In this document: one piece after another, positions 11,192 to 19,604 of the stretch
How the letters are laid out: each line of letters starts with the position of its first letter
How positions within the stretch are numbered: the first letter of the stretch is position 1
Assembly (NCBI RefSeq): GCF_002332425.1
Contig: NZ_NRGS01000005.1
Span: 62,001 to 126,000, forward strand
DNA: 64,000 bases
Reading direction: 5' to 3'
Source: Brachybacterium alimentarium
GTDB lineage: Bacteria > Actinomycetota > Actinomycetes > Actinomycetales > Dermabacteraceae
Made by a program: the position numbers and the translations under genes
The notes under the pieces: generated by a model
Seen by the model: the letters and a program-made list of their open reading frames with translations, nothing else
Databases searched by the model: none
What the model was told of the DNA's origin: nothing

Positions 11192-12169
11192 TCAGCAGGT
11201 GCGGTCGCGCAGCCACTCCCGGATGCCGGCCATCACATGATGCGGCAGTGCGTGCTCGTTCTCGTGCCGCAGCAGGTCCGGGCCCTCCTGATCCGGCCAG
11301 TGCCGTCGGGCCCGACGGATCGGCTCCAAGCCCTGGCGGGCGCCGCCGTGGGTGCTCCCGGCGAGCAGGAGCGGGCGTGGCGCGATGAGGGAGAGCAGGT
11401 CGTCCGCCTCCTGGCGCTCCTCGTGCTCCGGTCCCTGGCCCGGAAACGGGACGTGGCCCGGGTGGGAGCTCTGGTCCGGCTCCGCGACGTCGGCGGCATC
11501 GAGCCGTGGCTCGTGGACGGCCGCGACCTCGATCCGCTCGTCGAGCGCCGCCAGGCGCAGCGCGAGACCACCGCCCAGACGGTCCCCGAAGGTCGCCAGT
11601 CGTGAGCCGTCCGCGAGCCCGGATTCCTGCAGGGCGGTCACGGCGAGCATGAGGTCCGCGACGCTGCGGCCGATGGGGCTTCCTCCCTGCTCGCGCTGGT
11701 GACGCGCGGCGAGGGGGCCGTAGCGCTCGGCGGCGCCGGACTCCTCGGCCAGCACCGGATCATGTGCGGCGATCTGCTCGAATCGCCAGGGCACGGCGAG
11801 GACGCTGTGGCCGACGGCGGCGAGCTGCAGCCCCAGGGCCGCCGCCGAGGGATCGAGATCGGCGAGCTCGGTGCGGGCCGTGGGCTCGGCGAACAAGGGC
11901 GGCGTGTCGTAGCAGGGGACCACCACCACGACGCCGGTCGAGGGCACGGACAGCGGCCGGTAGAGCTCGGCGACGAGGTCGATGCCATCGTTCCGGAGCT
12001 GCAGCTGGTGGATCGTGCCGCGCACCCCGGGATGCGCGGGCTCCCGGCTCACCCCGGGACGCCACGTGGCGTCGGGATCGAGCTCCGCTCCGAGGTGGCG
12101 TCGCCACCAGGAGCGGGGAGAGGTGACGGCGGATGTCGACAGTGACGGTGACGCGTGAAGGCTCGGCAT
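11192..12169 (-). CDS. alpha/beta-hydrolase fold protein with Asp at the nucleophile position
   Basis: A 325-residue alpha/beta-hydrolase resembling the acetylxylan-esterase/dienelactone-hydrolase group: HQLQLRNDGIDLVAELYRP strands, VVVVPCYDTPP oxyanion region, then FGDRLGGGLALRLAALDERI. In relatives the elbow reads G-x-S-x-G-G with Ser; here it is Gly-Asp-Arg-Leu-Gly-Gly, so Asp takes the Ser position. A late His occurs in HENEHALPHH, and IAPRPLLLAGS is the strand before the acid residue. It lies divergently from the ROK regulator, next to the alpha-galactoside operon, so a carbohydrate-esterase ancestry is plausible. It could be inactive or use Asp as nucleophile as dehalogenases and epoxide hydrolases do. 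The start lacks a strong ribosome-binding site. Confidence 0.75.
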   Translation of the reverse strand: MPSLHASPSLSTSAVTSPRSWWRRHLGAELDPDATWRPGVSREPAHPGVRGTIHQLQLRNDGIDLVAELYRPLSVPSTGVVVVVPCYDTPPLFAEPTARTELADLDPSAAALGLQLAAVGHSVLAVPWRFEQIAAHDPVLAEESGAAERYGPLAARHQREQGGSPIGRSVADLMLAVTALQESGLADGSRLATFGDRLGGGLALRLAALDERIEVAAVHEPRLDAADVAEPDQSSHPGHVPFPGQGPEHEERQEADDLLSLIAPRPLLLAGSTHGGARQGLEPIRRARRHWPDQEGPDLLRHENEHALPHHVMAGIREWLRDRTC

Positions 12170-12313
12170 ATCCGATGGGGGTAGTGGCGGGTGGGTGACC
12201 TCGACACTATCGGACTGGCCCGGCCACGTCGGGGACGACCGGAGTTCGAGCAGCTGCTCGCCCCGGGACCGGGGCATGTAGCGGACAGGCGTCGGCCGCA
12301 GCACCTGGGACGA

Positions 12314-12319
12314 TAGGCT
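12314..12319 (+). promoter_or_regulatory. -10 box (TAGGCT) of the leaderless ROK gene
   Basis: TAGGCT is followed by 6 nt and the ATG at 12326, with no ribosome-binding site. Confidence 0.6.
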
Positions 12320-12325
12320 CTCCGC

Positions 12326-13501
12326 ATGTCCGGGAGCGATGAGCAGGAGAGCACAGGGGTGAGCGCCGTCGCGGATCTGGGCAGCGACAGCATGAGGTCC
12401 GTGTACCGGGATCTGCTGCGCTTCGGCCCCCGTTCGCGCAGCGAGCTCACCAAGCGTCTGGGGCTCTCGGCCCCCACGGTCACCCGCGTGACCCGTGACC
12501 TGCTCGAGGCGGACCGGCTGCACCCGCTCACCGCGGTGGTGCGCCCCAAGGGCCGCCCTCACGAACCCCTCGACATCGTCGAGAACCGCGGGCCCCTGTT
12601 CATCGGCGTCAAGGTCACGGCCGACGAGGTGCACACCGTCGTGACCACCGTGCGCGGCAACACCCTCGAGGAGCTCGTGCTGCCCCTGACGGGCACCACG
12701 GTGGACGAGCTGCTGGAAGCCATGCTCGCGCCCGTCGAAGCCATCATCGAGGCGCATCCGCGCCTGGCCGGCATCGGAGTGAGCCTGGGCGGACTCGTCG
12801 CGCGCCGACGCACCGTGGTCAACGCCCACCTGCTGGGATGGCAGCAGCCGGTCGAGCTCGCGGCCCTCCTCGAAGCGCGGGTGGGTCTGCCCGTGGTGGT
12901 CGAGAACGATCTGGTCGCGATGGTGAACGGCCTGCACTGGTTCGGCATCGGGCGGTCCTACGACTCCTTCGCCGTGCTCACCGTCGGCGCCGGCGTGGGC
13001 ATCGGCACCGTGATCGACGGGCGCGTGCTCGAGGGACGGAATCATATGGCGGGCCTGACCGGCCGGGTCGTGGTCGGCCAGGACCCGCAGGGCAGTCCGC
13101 TCGCCATCCGGGATGTGGCCAGCACCGACGCAGTCGTGGCCCGGGCGCAGGAGCAGGGCGTGCTCGAGCCCGATCAGGGCATCGAGGAGCTGCGGGCGCT
13201 CGTGCGCGAGCAGGAGCCGGCGGCGCTGGAGGTCGCGCAGGACCTCGCGCGCATGGTCGCGCTCGCCGCGGCTGGCCTGGTGGCGGTCGTGGACCCCGAG
13301 GCGATCGTGCTCGGTGGCGAGAACGTCGACCTGCTGAAGGCCGCCCGGCCCGTCTTCGAGCAGACCCTGCGGGAGACCACGGCCCGCGGCCAGCGCGACC
13401 TCGTGGTGCGCACCCTCAGCGGGGACTTCGACGAATGGGCACGCGGCGCCGCCGTCATCGCCATCCAGGAGTTCGTGGGCGTCGCCCCGCGCACGACCTG
13501 A
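12326..13501 (+). CDS. ROK family transcriptional regulator
   Basis: A 391-residue ROK regulator: N-terminal winged helix-turn-helix (SRSELTKRLGLSAPTVTRVT, about residues 37-56) and a C-terminal sugar-kinase-like domain (GIGVSLGGLV, VVVENDLVAMVNG, VLTVGAGVGIGTVI). ROK repressors sense sugars or sugar phosphates and control nearby sugar operons. Here it converges on an ABC sugar importer/alpha-galactosidase operon, the likely target. The usual zinc motif CxCGxxGCxE of the ROK domain is missing (the segment reads GQDPQGSPLAIRDV) and the protein has no Cys in that region, so it is probably a pure sensor rather than a kinase. Confidence 0.93.
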   Translation: MSGSDEQESTGVSAVADLGSDSMRSVYRDLLRFGPRSRSELTKRLGLSAPTVTRVTRDLLEADRLHPLTAVVRPKGRPHEPLDIVENRGPLFIGVKVTADEVHTVVTTVRGNTLEELVLPLTGTTVDELLEAMLAPVEAIIEAHPRLAGIGVSLGGLVARRRTVVNAHLLGWQQPVELAALLEARVGLPVVVENDLVAMVNGLHWFGIGRSYDSFAVLTVGAGVGIGTVIDGRVLEGRNHMAGLTGRVVVGQDPQGSPLAIRDVASTDAVVARAQEQGVLEPDQGIEELRALVREQEPAALEVAQDLARMVALAAAGLVAVVDPEAIVLGGENVDLLKAARPVFEQTLRETTARGQRDLVVRTLSGDFDEWARGAAVIAIQEFVGVAPRTT

Positions 13502-13584
13502 CGGCCAGCGCCGCAGGCACCGTGCAGTTCCCGGTGCATCCTCGAACGGGCTGACGGCTCGAACGGCCTGATGGCTGGAACGGG

Positions 13585-13622
13585 CTGACGGCCGGCTCCA
13601 GGTCGCAGGAGTCGGCCGTCAG
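13585..13622. terminator. bidirectional terminator between the ROK gene and the binding-protein gene
   Basis: CTGACGGCCG (13585-13594) pairs with CGGCCGTCAG (13613-13622), extended by flanking GG/CC. It sits between convergent genes. Just before it, 13540-13590 holds imperfect direct repeats of a roughly 20-bp CGAACGGGCTGACGG-like unit. Confidence 0.7.
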
Positions 13623-13649
13623 CCGGAGGTGCGCGCTGAGCGCCGAGGC

Positions 13650-15056
13650 TCACTCGAACAGGTCGTTTACCCGGTCGTTGTATGAGGCGAAATCGGCCCC
13701 GTCGATCCGGCGCATCCAGCACTGGTCGAAGGCCGACTGCATGGTCGTCATGATCGTGGCCGAATTCTCCACGAGCGGATACAGCCCCGTCTCACCGTTC
13801 TTCACCCGGTCGGTGAACGGAGTGACGTCCAGGCCCTCCGCGGCATACGACTCGATCGCCGCCTCGGTGCCGGCATCGGTCGAGGGGAAGAACGGGGCGC
13901 GCTCGCCGATGATCTGCTGCGCGTCGTCGGACCCCAGGAACGCGATCAGGCGGGCCGCCTCCTCCTTCTTGTCCGACTGTGAGGAGATCGAGTCCCCGAG
14001 TCCGTTGAACATCGAGACGGGCGTGCCGATCGGACCGGAGGGGAGCGGGGCGATGCCCAGCTCCATGCCCTCCATGTTGTTGAACGTGGTGATCATCCAC
14101 GACCCCGCCAGGGCGAGCGCGGCTTTGCCCGACTGCAGCTGGGTCTGGGCCGGGCTGGAATCGCCGAAGACGCCGAAGGGTGGGAACAGGCCCTTGTCCA
14201 CGAGACCGAAGTACCAGTCCATGGTCGCGGCGAAGCGCTCGTCGTCGTAGTTGAATCGGGTTCCCCAGGTGTCCGCATCCGTGAACGTCCAGCCGGTGGA
14301 CAGGGCGAAGGCGGACCAGCTGGACTGGCCCGTGTAGTCGACCGCGGCGTCTGCCGCCATCCCGTAGCGGGCCACGTTCTCGGGGTCGAAGCCCTCCTCG
14401 TCACCGCGCACACCGTTCTCGTCCAGCGCCAGGCGGGCGAGCATCTTCTCGAACGTGCCGCCGTCCTCGGGATTCCAGTCGAGGTTTTCGAGGTTCTCGG
14501 GGGAGAGTCCCTCCTCCTCGAGCATCGTCCTGTCGTACATGACCGCGATCGTGTCGTAGTCCTTCGGCAGGCCGTACCGTTTCCCGTCCTGCCCGGTCCA
14601 CAGCTCCTGCAGACCGTCCTGGAAGTGGTCCGCCGGGATCTCGTCGAGCGGGCCCAGGCCGTCCAGCGGGGCGATCACGCCCAGTTTGAGGAACTCCGGA
14701 TAGCGGGCGAGGTGGTCGGCGAAGGCGTCGGGGCCGGACTCGGCCACGAAGCTCGCCGTCAGCTTCGTCCAGTAGTCGTCCCAGCCCAGCTGCGTGACGC
14801 GGACGAAGACATCGGGGTTCAGCTCCATGAAGCGATCGATCGCCGCGGAATAGGCGGGAAGCTGGTTCGCATCCCACAGCCAGTAGTCGATCTCGGTGGA
14901 GCCCGCCGGGCCGGAGGCGCTGCCGCACGAGGACAGGGCACCGGCGCCGACGGTGCCGACCGCGAGGGCGGCCGATCCCTGCAGCAGCCGACGACGGGTC
15001 AGCGCAGAGGGAGGGGTGGGGAGAGCAGTGCCTGCTCGGTGGATCGGGGAGTTCAT
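13650..15056 (-). CDS. ABC sugar importer binding lipoprotein (Tat-type)
   Basis: A 468-residue family-1 extracellular solute-binding protein. The N terminus carries a twin-arginine signal (RRRLLQGSAAL, residues 21-31) ending in a lipobox LSSC with the lipid-modified Cys at about 44, so it should be exported folded and anchored outside the membrane. The mature part has the type-1 sugar-binder pattern (IDYWLWDANQLPAYSAAIDRF; QLQSGKAALALAGSWM). With the two permeases it forms a CUT1-type importer; no ATPase is present, so a shared MsiK-like ATPase elsewhere is inferred. It is the last gene of the operon, unusual because binding proteins normally come first. AGGTG precedes the ATG; a GTG 9 nt upstream is an alternative start. 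Confidence 0.93.
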   Translation of the reverse strand: MNSPIHRAGTALPTPPSALTRRRLLQGSAALAVGTVGAGALSSCGSASGPAGSTEIDYWLWDANQLPAYSAAIDRFMELNPDVFVRVTQLGWDDYWTKLTASFVAESGPDAFADHLARYPEFLKLGVIAPLDGLGPLDEIPADHFQDGLQELWTGQDGKRYGLPKDYDTIAVMYDRTMLEEEGLSPENLENLDWNPEDGGTFEKMLARLALDENGVRGDEEGFDPENVARYGMAADAAVDYTGQSSWSAFALSTGWTFTDADTWGTRFNYDDERFAATMDWYFGLVDKGLFPPFGVFGDSSPAQTQLQSGKAALALAGSWMITTFNNMEGMELGIAPLPSGPIGTPVSMFNGLGDSISSQSDKKEEAARLIAFLGSDDAQQIIGERAPFFPSTDAGTEAAIESYAAEGLDVTPFTDRVKNGETGLYPLVENSATIMTTMQSAFDQCWMRRIDGADFASYNDRVNDLFE

Positions 15057-15066
15057 CTGGGGCACC

Positions 15067-16023
15067 TCACTTGATCCCGCTGAAGCCGATGGAGTTGACG
15101 ATCTTCTTCGCGAACAGGGCGAAGAGGAGCAGCATGGGTGCGGCCGCGACCAGGGTCGCCGCCATCAGCCCCGACCAGTCCGGGCCGGTGCCCGGCGCCT
15201 GGGCGCGGAAGACGCCCAGCGCCACGGTGAGCACCCGGGACTGATCGGTGTACGACACCATCAGCGACCAGAAGTACTCGTTCCACGCCGTCATGTAGGT
15301 CAGCAGCGCGAGCGTGGCCAGCGGGGCGCTGGACATCGGCAGGATCAGCACGAAGAACACGCGCGCCTTGCTCGCCCCGTCGATCAGGGCCGCCTCCTCG
15401 ACCTCGCGGGAGACGTTGTTGAAGAACTGTCTCAGGAAGAAGATCGCGAAGCTCGAGATGAACAGGGTGGGCAGCATGATCCCCAGCAGCGTGTCGACCA
15501 GGCCGAGGTGCTTGATGAGGATGAAGTTGGGCAGCAGGGTGAAGATCTGCGGGATCATCAGCGATCCCAGGAAGATCAGGAAGACCGTGTCGCGACCGCG
15601 CCAGTGCAGGCGGGAGAACGCGTAGGCCGCCATCGCACAGGAGAACGTCTGCACGACGGTGACGGCGGTCGCGACGACCACCGAGTTCAGCAGGTAGCGC
15701 CAGAAGTTGATCGAGGCACCGCTGCCGCCCTGGGAGATCGCCGTCTCGACGTCCTGCAGGCCGAAGACCCGCTCGAAGCCGCCGGAGTTCAGCCCCACGG
15801 GCAGCAGGCTGCCCGGATCGGTGGCCAGGGCGTTGTTGCTGGACAGTGCCGTGCGCAGCATCCAGTAGAAGGGGAACAGGGTGATCAGCAGGAAGATCAC
15901 CATCACGGCCCAGGCCGCGATCTTGCCCCACGGGATGCCGTTCTTCGGCTTCCGTGCGACAGGACGGTCCTGGTCCGCGATGCGCGGGGACCCGGCGGGG
16001 GCGGGATGCGTTGTCGTGGTCAT
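15067..16023 (-). CDS. carbohydrate ABC transporter permease (MalG-like)
   Basis: A 318-residue inner-membrane permease with six predicted spans and the EAA loop EVEEAALIDGASKARVFFVLILP that contacts the ATPase. An N-terminal basic tail precedes the first span. It pairs with the permease encoded just upstream to form the channel of the presumed alpha-galactoside importer. GGGAGAG lies before the ATG. The gap from the upstream permease is 13 nt and the binding-protein gene follows 10 nt later, so all are cotranscribed. Confidence 0.94.
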   Translation of the reverse strand: MTTTTHPAPAGSPRIADQDRPVARKPKNGIPWGKIAAWAVMVIFLLITLFPFYWMLRTALSSNNALATDPGSLLPVGLNSGGFERVFGLQDVETAISQGGSGASINFWRYLLNSVVVATAVTVVQTFSCAMAAYAFSRLHWRGRDTVFLIFLGSLMIPQIFTLLPNFILIKHLGLVDTLLGIMLPTLFISSFAIFFLRQFFNNVSREVEEAALIDGASKARVFFVLILPMSSAPLATLALLTYMTAWNEYFWSLMVSYTDQSRVLTVALGVFRAQAPGTGPDWSGLMAATLVAAAPMLLLFALFAKKIVNSIGFSGIK

Positions 16024-16036
16024 GTGCTCTCTCCCG

Positions 16037-16951
16037 TCAGTCCAGGTCCGACTTGCCGGCATTGGTCATCCAGTACTGCGCGAAGGTGATGACCATGAGG
16101 ATCACCAGCAGTGCGACGGACAGCGCCGAGGCGTAGCCGAACTGGTACTGGCCGAAGGCGTTCTCGTAGATGTACATCTGCAGCACCTTCGAGGCGTCGG
16201 CCGGGCCGCCCTGGGTCGTCACCGAGATCGTGTCGAACACCTGGAACGAGCCGATGATCGTCATGATCAGCACCAGCGCCAGGATCGGACGCAGCAGCGG
16301 CAGCGTGATCCGACGGAACAGCGTGAGCTCTCCGGCGCCCTCGGTGCGCGCGGCCTCGTAGAGGAAGGCGGGGATGGACTGCAGGCCCGCGAACAGCAGC
16401 AGCGCGGTGTAGCCCATGTGGCGCCACACGTTGACCAGCGCGACGGTGGGGATCACCCAGGTCTCGCTGGACCAGAACGAGATCGGGTCGAAGCCGATCC
16501 ACTGCAGGAAGATGTTGAAGACGCCCAGCTGGGAGTCGAGGATCCACAGGAACACGATCGCTGCGACCACGTTGGAGACCAGATACGGGGCCAGCACCAG
16601 GGACCGCAGGATCGTGGACTGCGTGAGGCGCTGCATGAGCACCGCGATCAGCAGCGCCACGATCGTCTGGACCCCGATGTTGATCAGGACGTAGAGCACC
16701 GTGACCTTGAGCGAGTTCCAGAAGATCGGATCCGCGATCAGCTTCTGATAGTTCTGCAGCCCCACCCACTGCGGTGGGGTGAGCGTCGTGTACTCCGTGA
16801 AGGAGTAGTACAGACCGGTCAGCAGCGGCCACACGAGGAACACCAGGAGGCCGACCGTGGCGGGCGCGATGAACAGCAGCGCCAGCTTCGTATCGTCCTT
16901 CCGTCGGCGTCGTGTCGGGGCCGACCGCGTCGACGTCGTCGCGGTGGACAT
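16037..16951 (-). CDS. carbohydrate ABC transporter permease (MalF-like)
   Basis: A 304-residue permease with six predicted spans and the EAA-type loop AARTEGAGELTLFRRITLPLLRP. Its family (MalF-like without the large periplasmic insert) pairs with MalG-like subunits. The start MSTATTSTRSAP follows AAGG at about 5 nt; the open frame upstream overlaps the alpha-galactosidase and is not used. It follows the alpha-galactosidase after 62 nt. Confidence 0.94.
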   Translation of the reverse strand: MSTATTSTRSAPTRRRRKDDTKLALLFIAPATVGLLVFLVWPLLTGLYYSFTEYTTLTPPQWVGLQNYQKLIADPIFWNSLKVTVLYVLINIGVQTIVALLIAVLMQRLTQSTILRSLVLAPYLVSNVVAAIVFLWILDSQLGVFNIFLQWIGFDPISFWSSETWVIPTVALVNVWRHMGYTALLLFAGLQSIPAFLYEAARTEGAGELTLFRRITLPLLRPILALVLIMTIIGSFQVFDTISVTTQGGPADASKVLQMYIYENAFGQYQFGYASALSVALLVILMVITFAQYWMTNAGKSDLD

Positions 16952-17013
16952 GGCTACCTTCTTTCGGTTCGACGGGGCCGGACCGCCCGGACCCGTCCGT
17001 GCAGGGGCAGAGG

Positions 17014-19266
17014 TCAGGAGACCTCTGCTCGGGTGATGTCGATCAGGAGCGCCTGCTCGGGGTCGAGGAGCGGAGCGGCGAGGCCGGAGACGGTCAGGAC
17101 CGAGCCCGGCACCAGGAGGCCGCCGTCCTCGGCCGCCTCCTCGGCGAGCTGGATCCAGCGCGGCGGGATCAGGCTCGAGGTGCGGGCCTCGGAGGGGAGG
17201 GGGCGGATCCGGTAGAGGGACTCGGGGTCCAGGCCCGGGAACCGCAGGCGGTCGTGCTGGGAGCGGTCCGAGCGGCCGACGGCGGCGAGCGTGAACAGGG
17301 CGCGGTCGCGCTGCGGCGAGACGACCCCGTGCAGCCACAGCGGGCTGTCGCCGCGGTCCGCCCGGACCAGGTCGCCGGTGAACAGCAGTGCGCGGCGGTC
17401 CTTGTAGAGGCGGATCCAGCCGCGCAGCGCGGTGATCTCCTCGGCGTCGGCCTGCGTGAGGTCCCATTCGATGCCGAGATGGCCGAACAGGGCCGACGCC
17501 GCGCGGAAGTCGAGGCTGTGCAGGCGGCCGGTGCTGTGGGAGGCCCCGGAGGCGATGTGGCTGCCCATGAGCTCGAGCGGGAGGAGCTGCGCGGTCCAGC
17601 GGTTCATCTGCTGGCGTTCGAGGGGATCGATGCAATCGGAGACCCACACGCGGTCGGTGCGCTCGAGCACGGCGAGGTCCGCCCGGGCGCCGCCCGAGGA
17701 GCAGGATTCGATCTCCAGCCCCGGATGATCCCGTTTGAGCGCATCCATCAGGGCGTAGGCGGCGAGGGTCTGCTCATGGACGGCGGCCCGGCCTGTGCTG
17801 CGGGTCGCGGCCTCGAGCAGGTCGCGGTTGTGGTCCCACTTGATGTAGCCGATGTCGTAGGCGTCCAGCACGGCGCTCATCTGGGTCTTCACGTGCTCGA
17901 ACGCCTCGGGGATCGACAGGTTCAGCACCTGCTGGTGGCGCGAGGGCAGGGGGAGTCGGTCGGCAGAGGGGGACATGATCCACTCCGGATGGGCGCGGGC
18001 CGCGTCGGAATCCTCGCTCACCATCTCGGGCTCGAACCAGAGTCCGAACTCCATGCCCAGACCCGTGACGTGGTCGACCAGCGGGCCGAGGCCGTCGGGC
18101 CAGACGTCGGCCGAGACCACCCAGTCGCCGAGGCCGCGGGTGTCGTCGCGGCGGGATCCGAACCAGCCGTCGTCGAGCACGAAGCGCTCCACACCGAGAT
18201 CCGCGGCGTGATCGGCGAGGGCGGTGAGCGTGTCGAGGTCGTGGGCGAAGTAGACCGCCTCCCACACGTTCAGGGTCACGGGACGATCGGTGCTCACGTG
18301 GTGCTCGCGCCCCCGCAGGTGGCGGTGGAAGCGAGAGGCGACCGCATCAAGACCCTCCCCGTAGGAGGCATACAGCCAGGGGCTCGTGTACTTCTCATCC
18401 TCGCCCAGCGCCACCTCGCCGGGCACCAGCAGCGCGCCGCCGCCCAGGAGCCGGTCGCCGGTGTTGATCTGCTCGGCGAGGTGGCGGTGGTTGCCGGAGA
18501 ACGCGGTGTGCACGCCCCAGACCTCGCCCTGGCGGAAGCCGATGCCGGGACGGCCTGCATGCAGGACATGCGCGGAATCGGCCCCGGTGCGGCCGCGGCG
18601 GTTCTCGCGCAGGTGGGTGCCGACGGTGAAGGTGCTGCGCTGGGGCGTGCGCTCCTTGCCCCAGCGGCCCGCGAAGTCGAGCAGCTCGTCCGCGTCGCCG
18701 GGGACGGGCACGGTCAGCGTGAGCTCCTCGAGCGCGTACGGGCTCGCGGCGGTGTTGGTGAGGGTGGCGCGCTGTCGCAGGAGGCCCGTGGGCAGCAGCT
18801 CCACCTCGAGGGCGACGGCGAGTCCGAGCTCCTCGTCGGCCAGCTCGAAGCGCACCAGGGCCGCGCCGGTCTCGGCGTGCGCGGCGCGCAGGGGCGTCCC
18901 GTCGACCGAGATCGACTGGGTGGCCAGCCGCGGCGCCCAGCCGGAGCCGTCGGGCCGGGACCCGGTCAGGCCCTGCCGTCCGATCCAGCCGTCGGACTGC
19001 TGGGGAAGGATCCCGACCCGGACGGGGACGTCGACCGCGTTGTGGGGGACGGGTTCGATGCTCGCCGTGCACACCGCGTCCAGCCCGGCCGCGCCGAGCA
19101 TGCCGAGGTCGGCGCCCCAGTGGAGGAGGGCGGGGATGCGCCCCTCGGTCACGTCCAGGACCACCGAGACTCCCGCGGCGGCCAGGTGCAGACGCTGGGT
19201 GGCCCCGGGCGCGGGGGCCGTGACGGCACTCTCCGCAGCGGAGCCGGGAGTAGGACGTGGGGTCAT
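17014..19266 (-). CDS. alpha-galactosidase, glycoside hydrolase family 36
   Basis: A 750-residue GH36 enzyme, normal length for the family. Its three parts are an N-terminal beta-sandwich, a (beta/alpha)8 barrel and a C-terminal beta domain. Diagnostic motifs are VLDDGWFGSRRDDTRGLGDW in the barrel, IKWDHNRD with the nucleophile Asp, and SDCIDPLERQ with the acid/base Asp; SCSSGGARAD also matches. It cleaves terminal alpha-galactose from raffinose-type sugars or melibiose. No signal peptide is visible, so the sugar is imported whole and cut in the cytosol. It is the first gene of the operon with two permeases and the binding protein. GGAGG lies about 7 nt before the ATG. Confidence 0.96.
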   Translation of the reverse strand: MTPRPTPGSAAESAVTAPAPGATQRLHLAAAGVSVVLDVTEGRIPALLHWGADLGMLGAAGLDAVCTASIEPVPHNAVDVPVRVGILPQQSDGWIGRQGLTGSRPDGSGWAPRLATQSISVDGTPLRAAHAETGAALVRFELADEELGLAVALEVELLPTGLLRQRATLTNTAASPYALEELTLTVPVPGDADELLDFAGRWGKERTPQRSTFTVGTHLRENRRGRTGADSAHVLHAGRPGIGFRQGEVWGVHTAFSGNHRHLAEQINTGDRLLGGGALLVPGEVALGEDEKYTSPWLYASYGEGLDAVASRFHRHLRGREHHVSTDRPVTLNVWEAVYFAHDLDTLTALADHAADLGVERFVLDDGWFGSRRDDTRGLGDWVVSADVWPDGLGPLVDHVTGLGMEFGLWFEPEMVSEDSDAARAHPEWIMSPSADRLPLPSRHQQVLNLSIPEAFEHVKTQMSAVLDAYDIGYIKWDHNRDLLEAATRSTGRAAVHEQTLAAYALMDALKRDHPGLEIESCSSGGARADLAVLERTDRVWVSDCIDPLERQQMNRWTAQLLPLELMGSHIASGASHSTGRLHSLDFRAASALFGHLGIEWDLTQADAEEITALRGWIRLYKDRRALLFTGDLVRADRGDSPLWLHGVVSPQRDRALFTLAAVGRSDRSQHDRLRFPGLDPESLYRIRPLPSEARTSSLIPPRWIQLAEEAAEDGGLLVPGSVLTVSGLAAPLLDPEQALLIDITRAEVS

Positions 19267-19272
19267 CGGGGG

Positions 19273-19318
19273 CCTCCGGAAGGACGGACGGGACGGACGG
19301 GACGGACGGGACGGACAG
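19273..19318. repeat. tandem GGACGGACGGGAC-type repeats
   Basis: About four copies of a 9-10 bp unit (GACGGACGG) lie just upstream of the alpha-galactosidase ribosome-binding site and would be part of its mRNA leader. Confidence 0.7.
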
Positions 19319-19411
19319 GCGGACGGGGCGGGGTGGCGCACGGTGCGGGGTGGACCGGCGCTGCCGAGCGGACGGTGCGGGGCGAGCGGTGCCGGGCGAG
19401 AGGAACTGCGC

Positions 19412-19422
19412 TGAGCGCTTAA
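19412..19422. promoter_or_regulatory. candidate LacI/GalR-type operator (TGAGCGCTTAA)
   Basis: The centre AGCGCT is the palindromic core used by many actinobacterial LacI-family operators. It lies just downstream of the proposed -10 of the alpha-galactosidase operon, where a repressor would block transcription. The only regulator nearby is ROK, so the binding protein is uncertain. Confidence 0.4.
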
Positions 19423-19430
19423 CTGAAACC

Positions 19431-19459
19431 ATGAAACTAAATACGGGCTCGGACGTCAA
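19431..19459 (-). promoter_or_regulatory. candidate promoter of the alpha-galactosidase operon
   Basis: On the minus strand TTGACG (19454-19459) and TTTCAT (19431-19436) are separated by 17 nt, an acceptable sigma-70-type -35/-10 pair, followed by the AGCGCT operator candidate. The -10 match is modest. Confidence 0.4.
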
Positions 19460-19533
19460 GGGGAGCGTCGGTCCTGAGACGGAACGTGCTCCTCGCGAGC
19501 GTGGACGGGCGATCCCGGCGGACTTCCCGGTCC

Positions 19534-19539
19534 TATGAT
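19534..19539 (+). promoter_or_regulatory. candidate -10 box (TATGAT) for the AbgT gene
   Basis: TATGAT, one mismatch from TATAAT, lies 65 nt before the start codon; no clear -35 at 17 nt. Confidence 0.4.
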
Positions 19540-19604
19540 GAGGCCCTGCGCGTGGCCCTCGCGCGCCTCCCGGCAGCGGGAGACGCCCGCCCCGTGGGAG
19601 CTCG

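Larger units (their letters stand above)
19267..19604. other. divergent control region between alpha-galactosidase and the AbgT transporter
   Basis: This 338-bp region holds the leader and probable promoter/operator of the alpha-galactosidase operon and the promoter of the AbgT gene. Next to the alpha-galactosidase start there is a run of GGACGGGAC-type tandem repeats (about 19273-19318), which would lie in the 5' leader of the operon. Confidence 0.6.

Noticed and set aside
8236-11388. A 1050-codon open frame on the + strand
   Set aside because: It runs antisense to several well-supported genes and across intergenic DNA. High-GC codon bias in real genes creates such mirror frames; the translation is Arg/Gly/Ala-rich and matches nothing.
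16912-19422. An 836-codon + strand frame
   Set aside because: Antisense to the GH36 alpha-galactosidase, whose catalytic motifs are certain. A mirror of codon bias.
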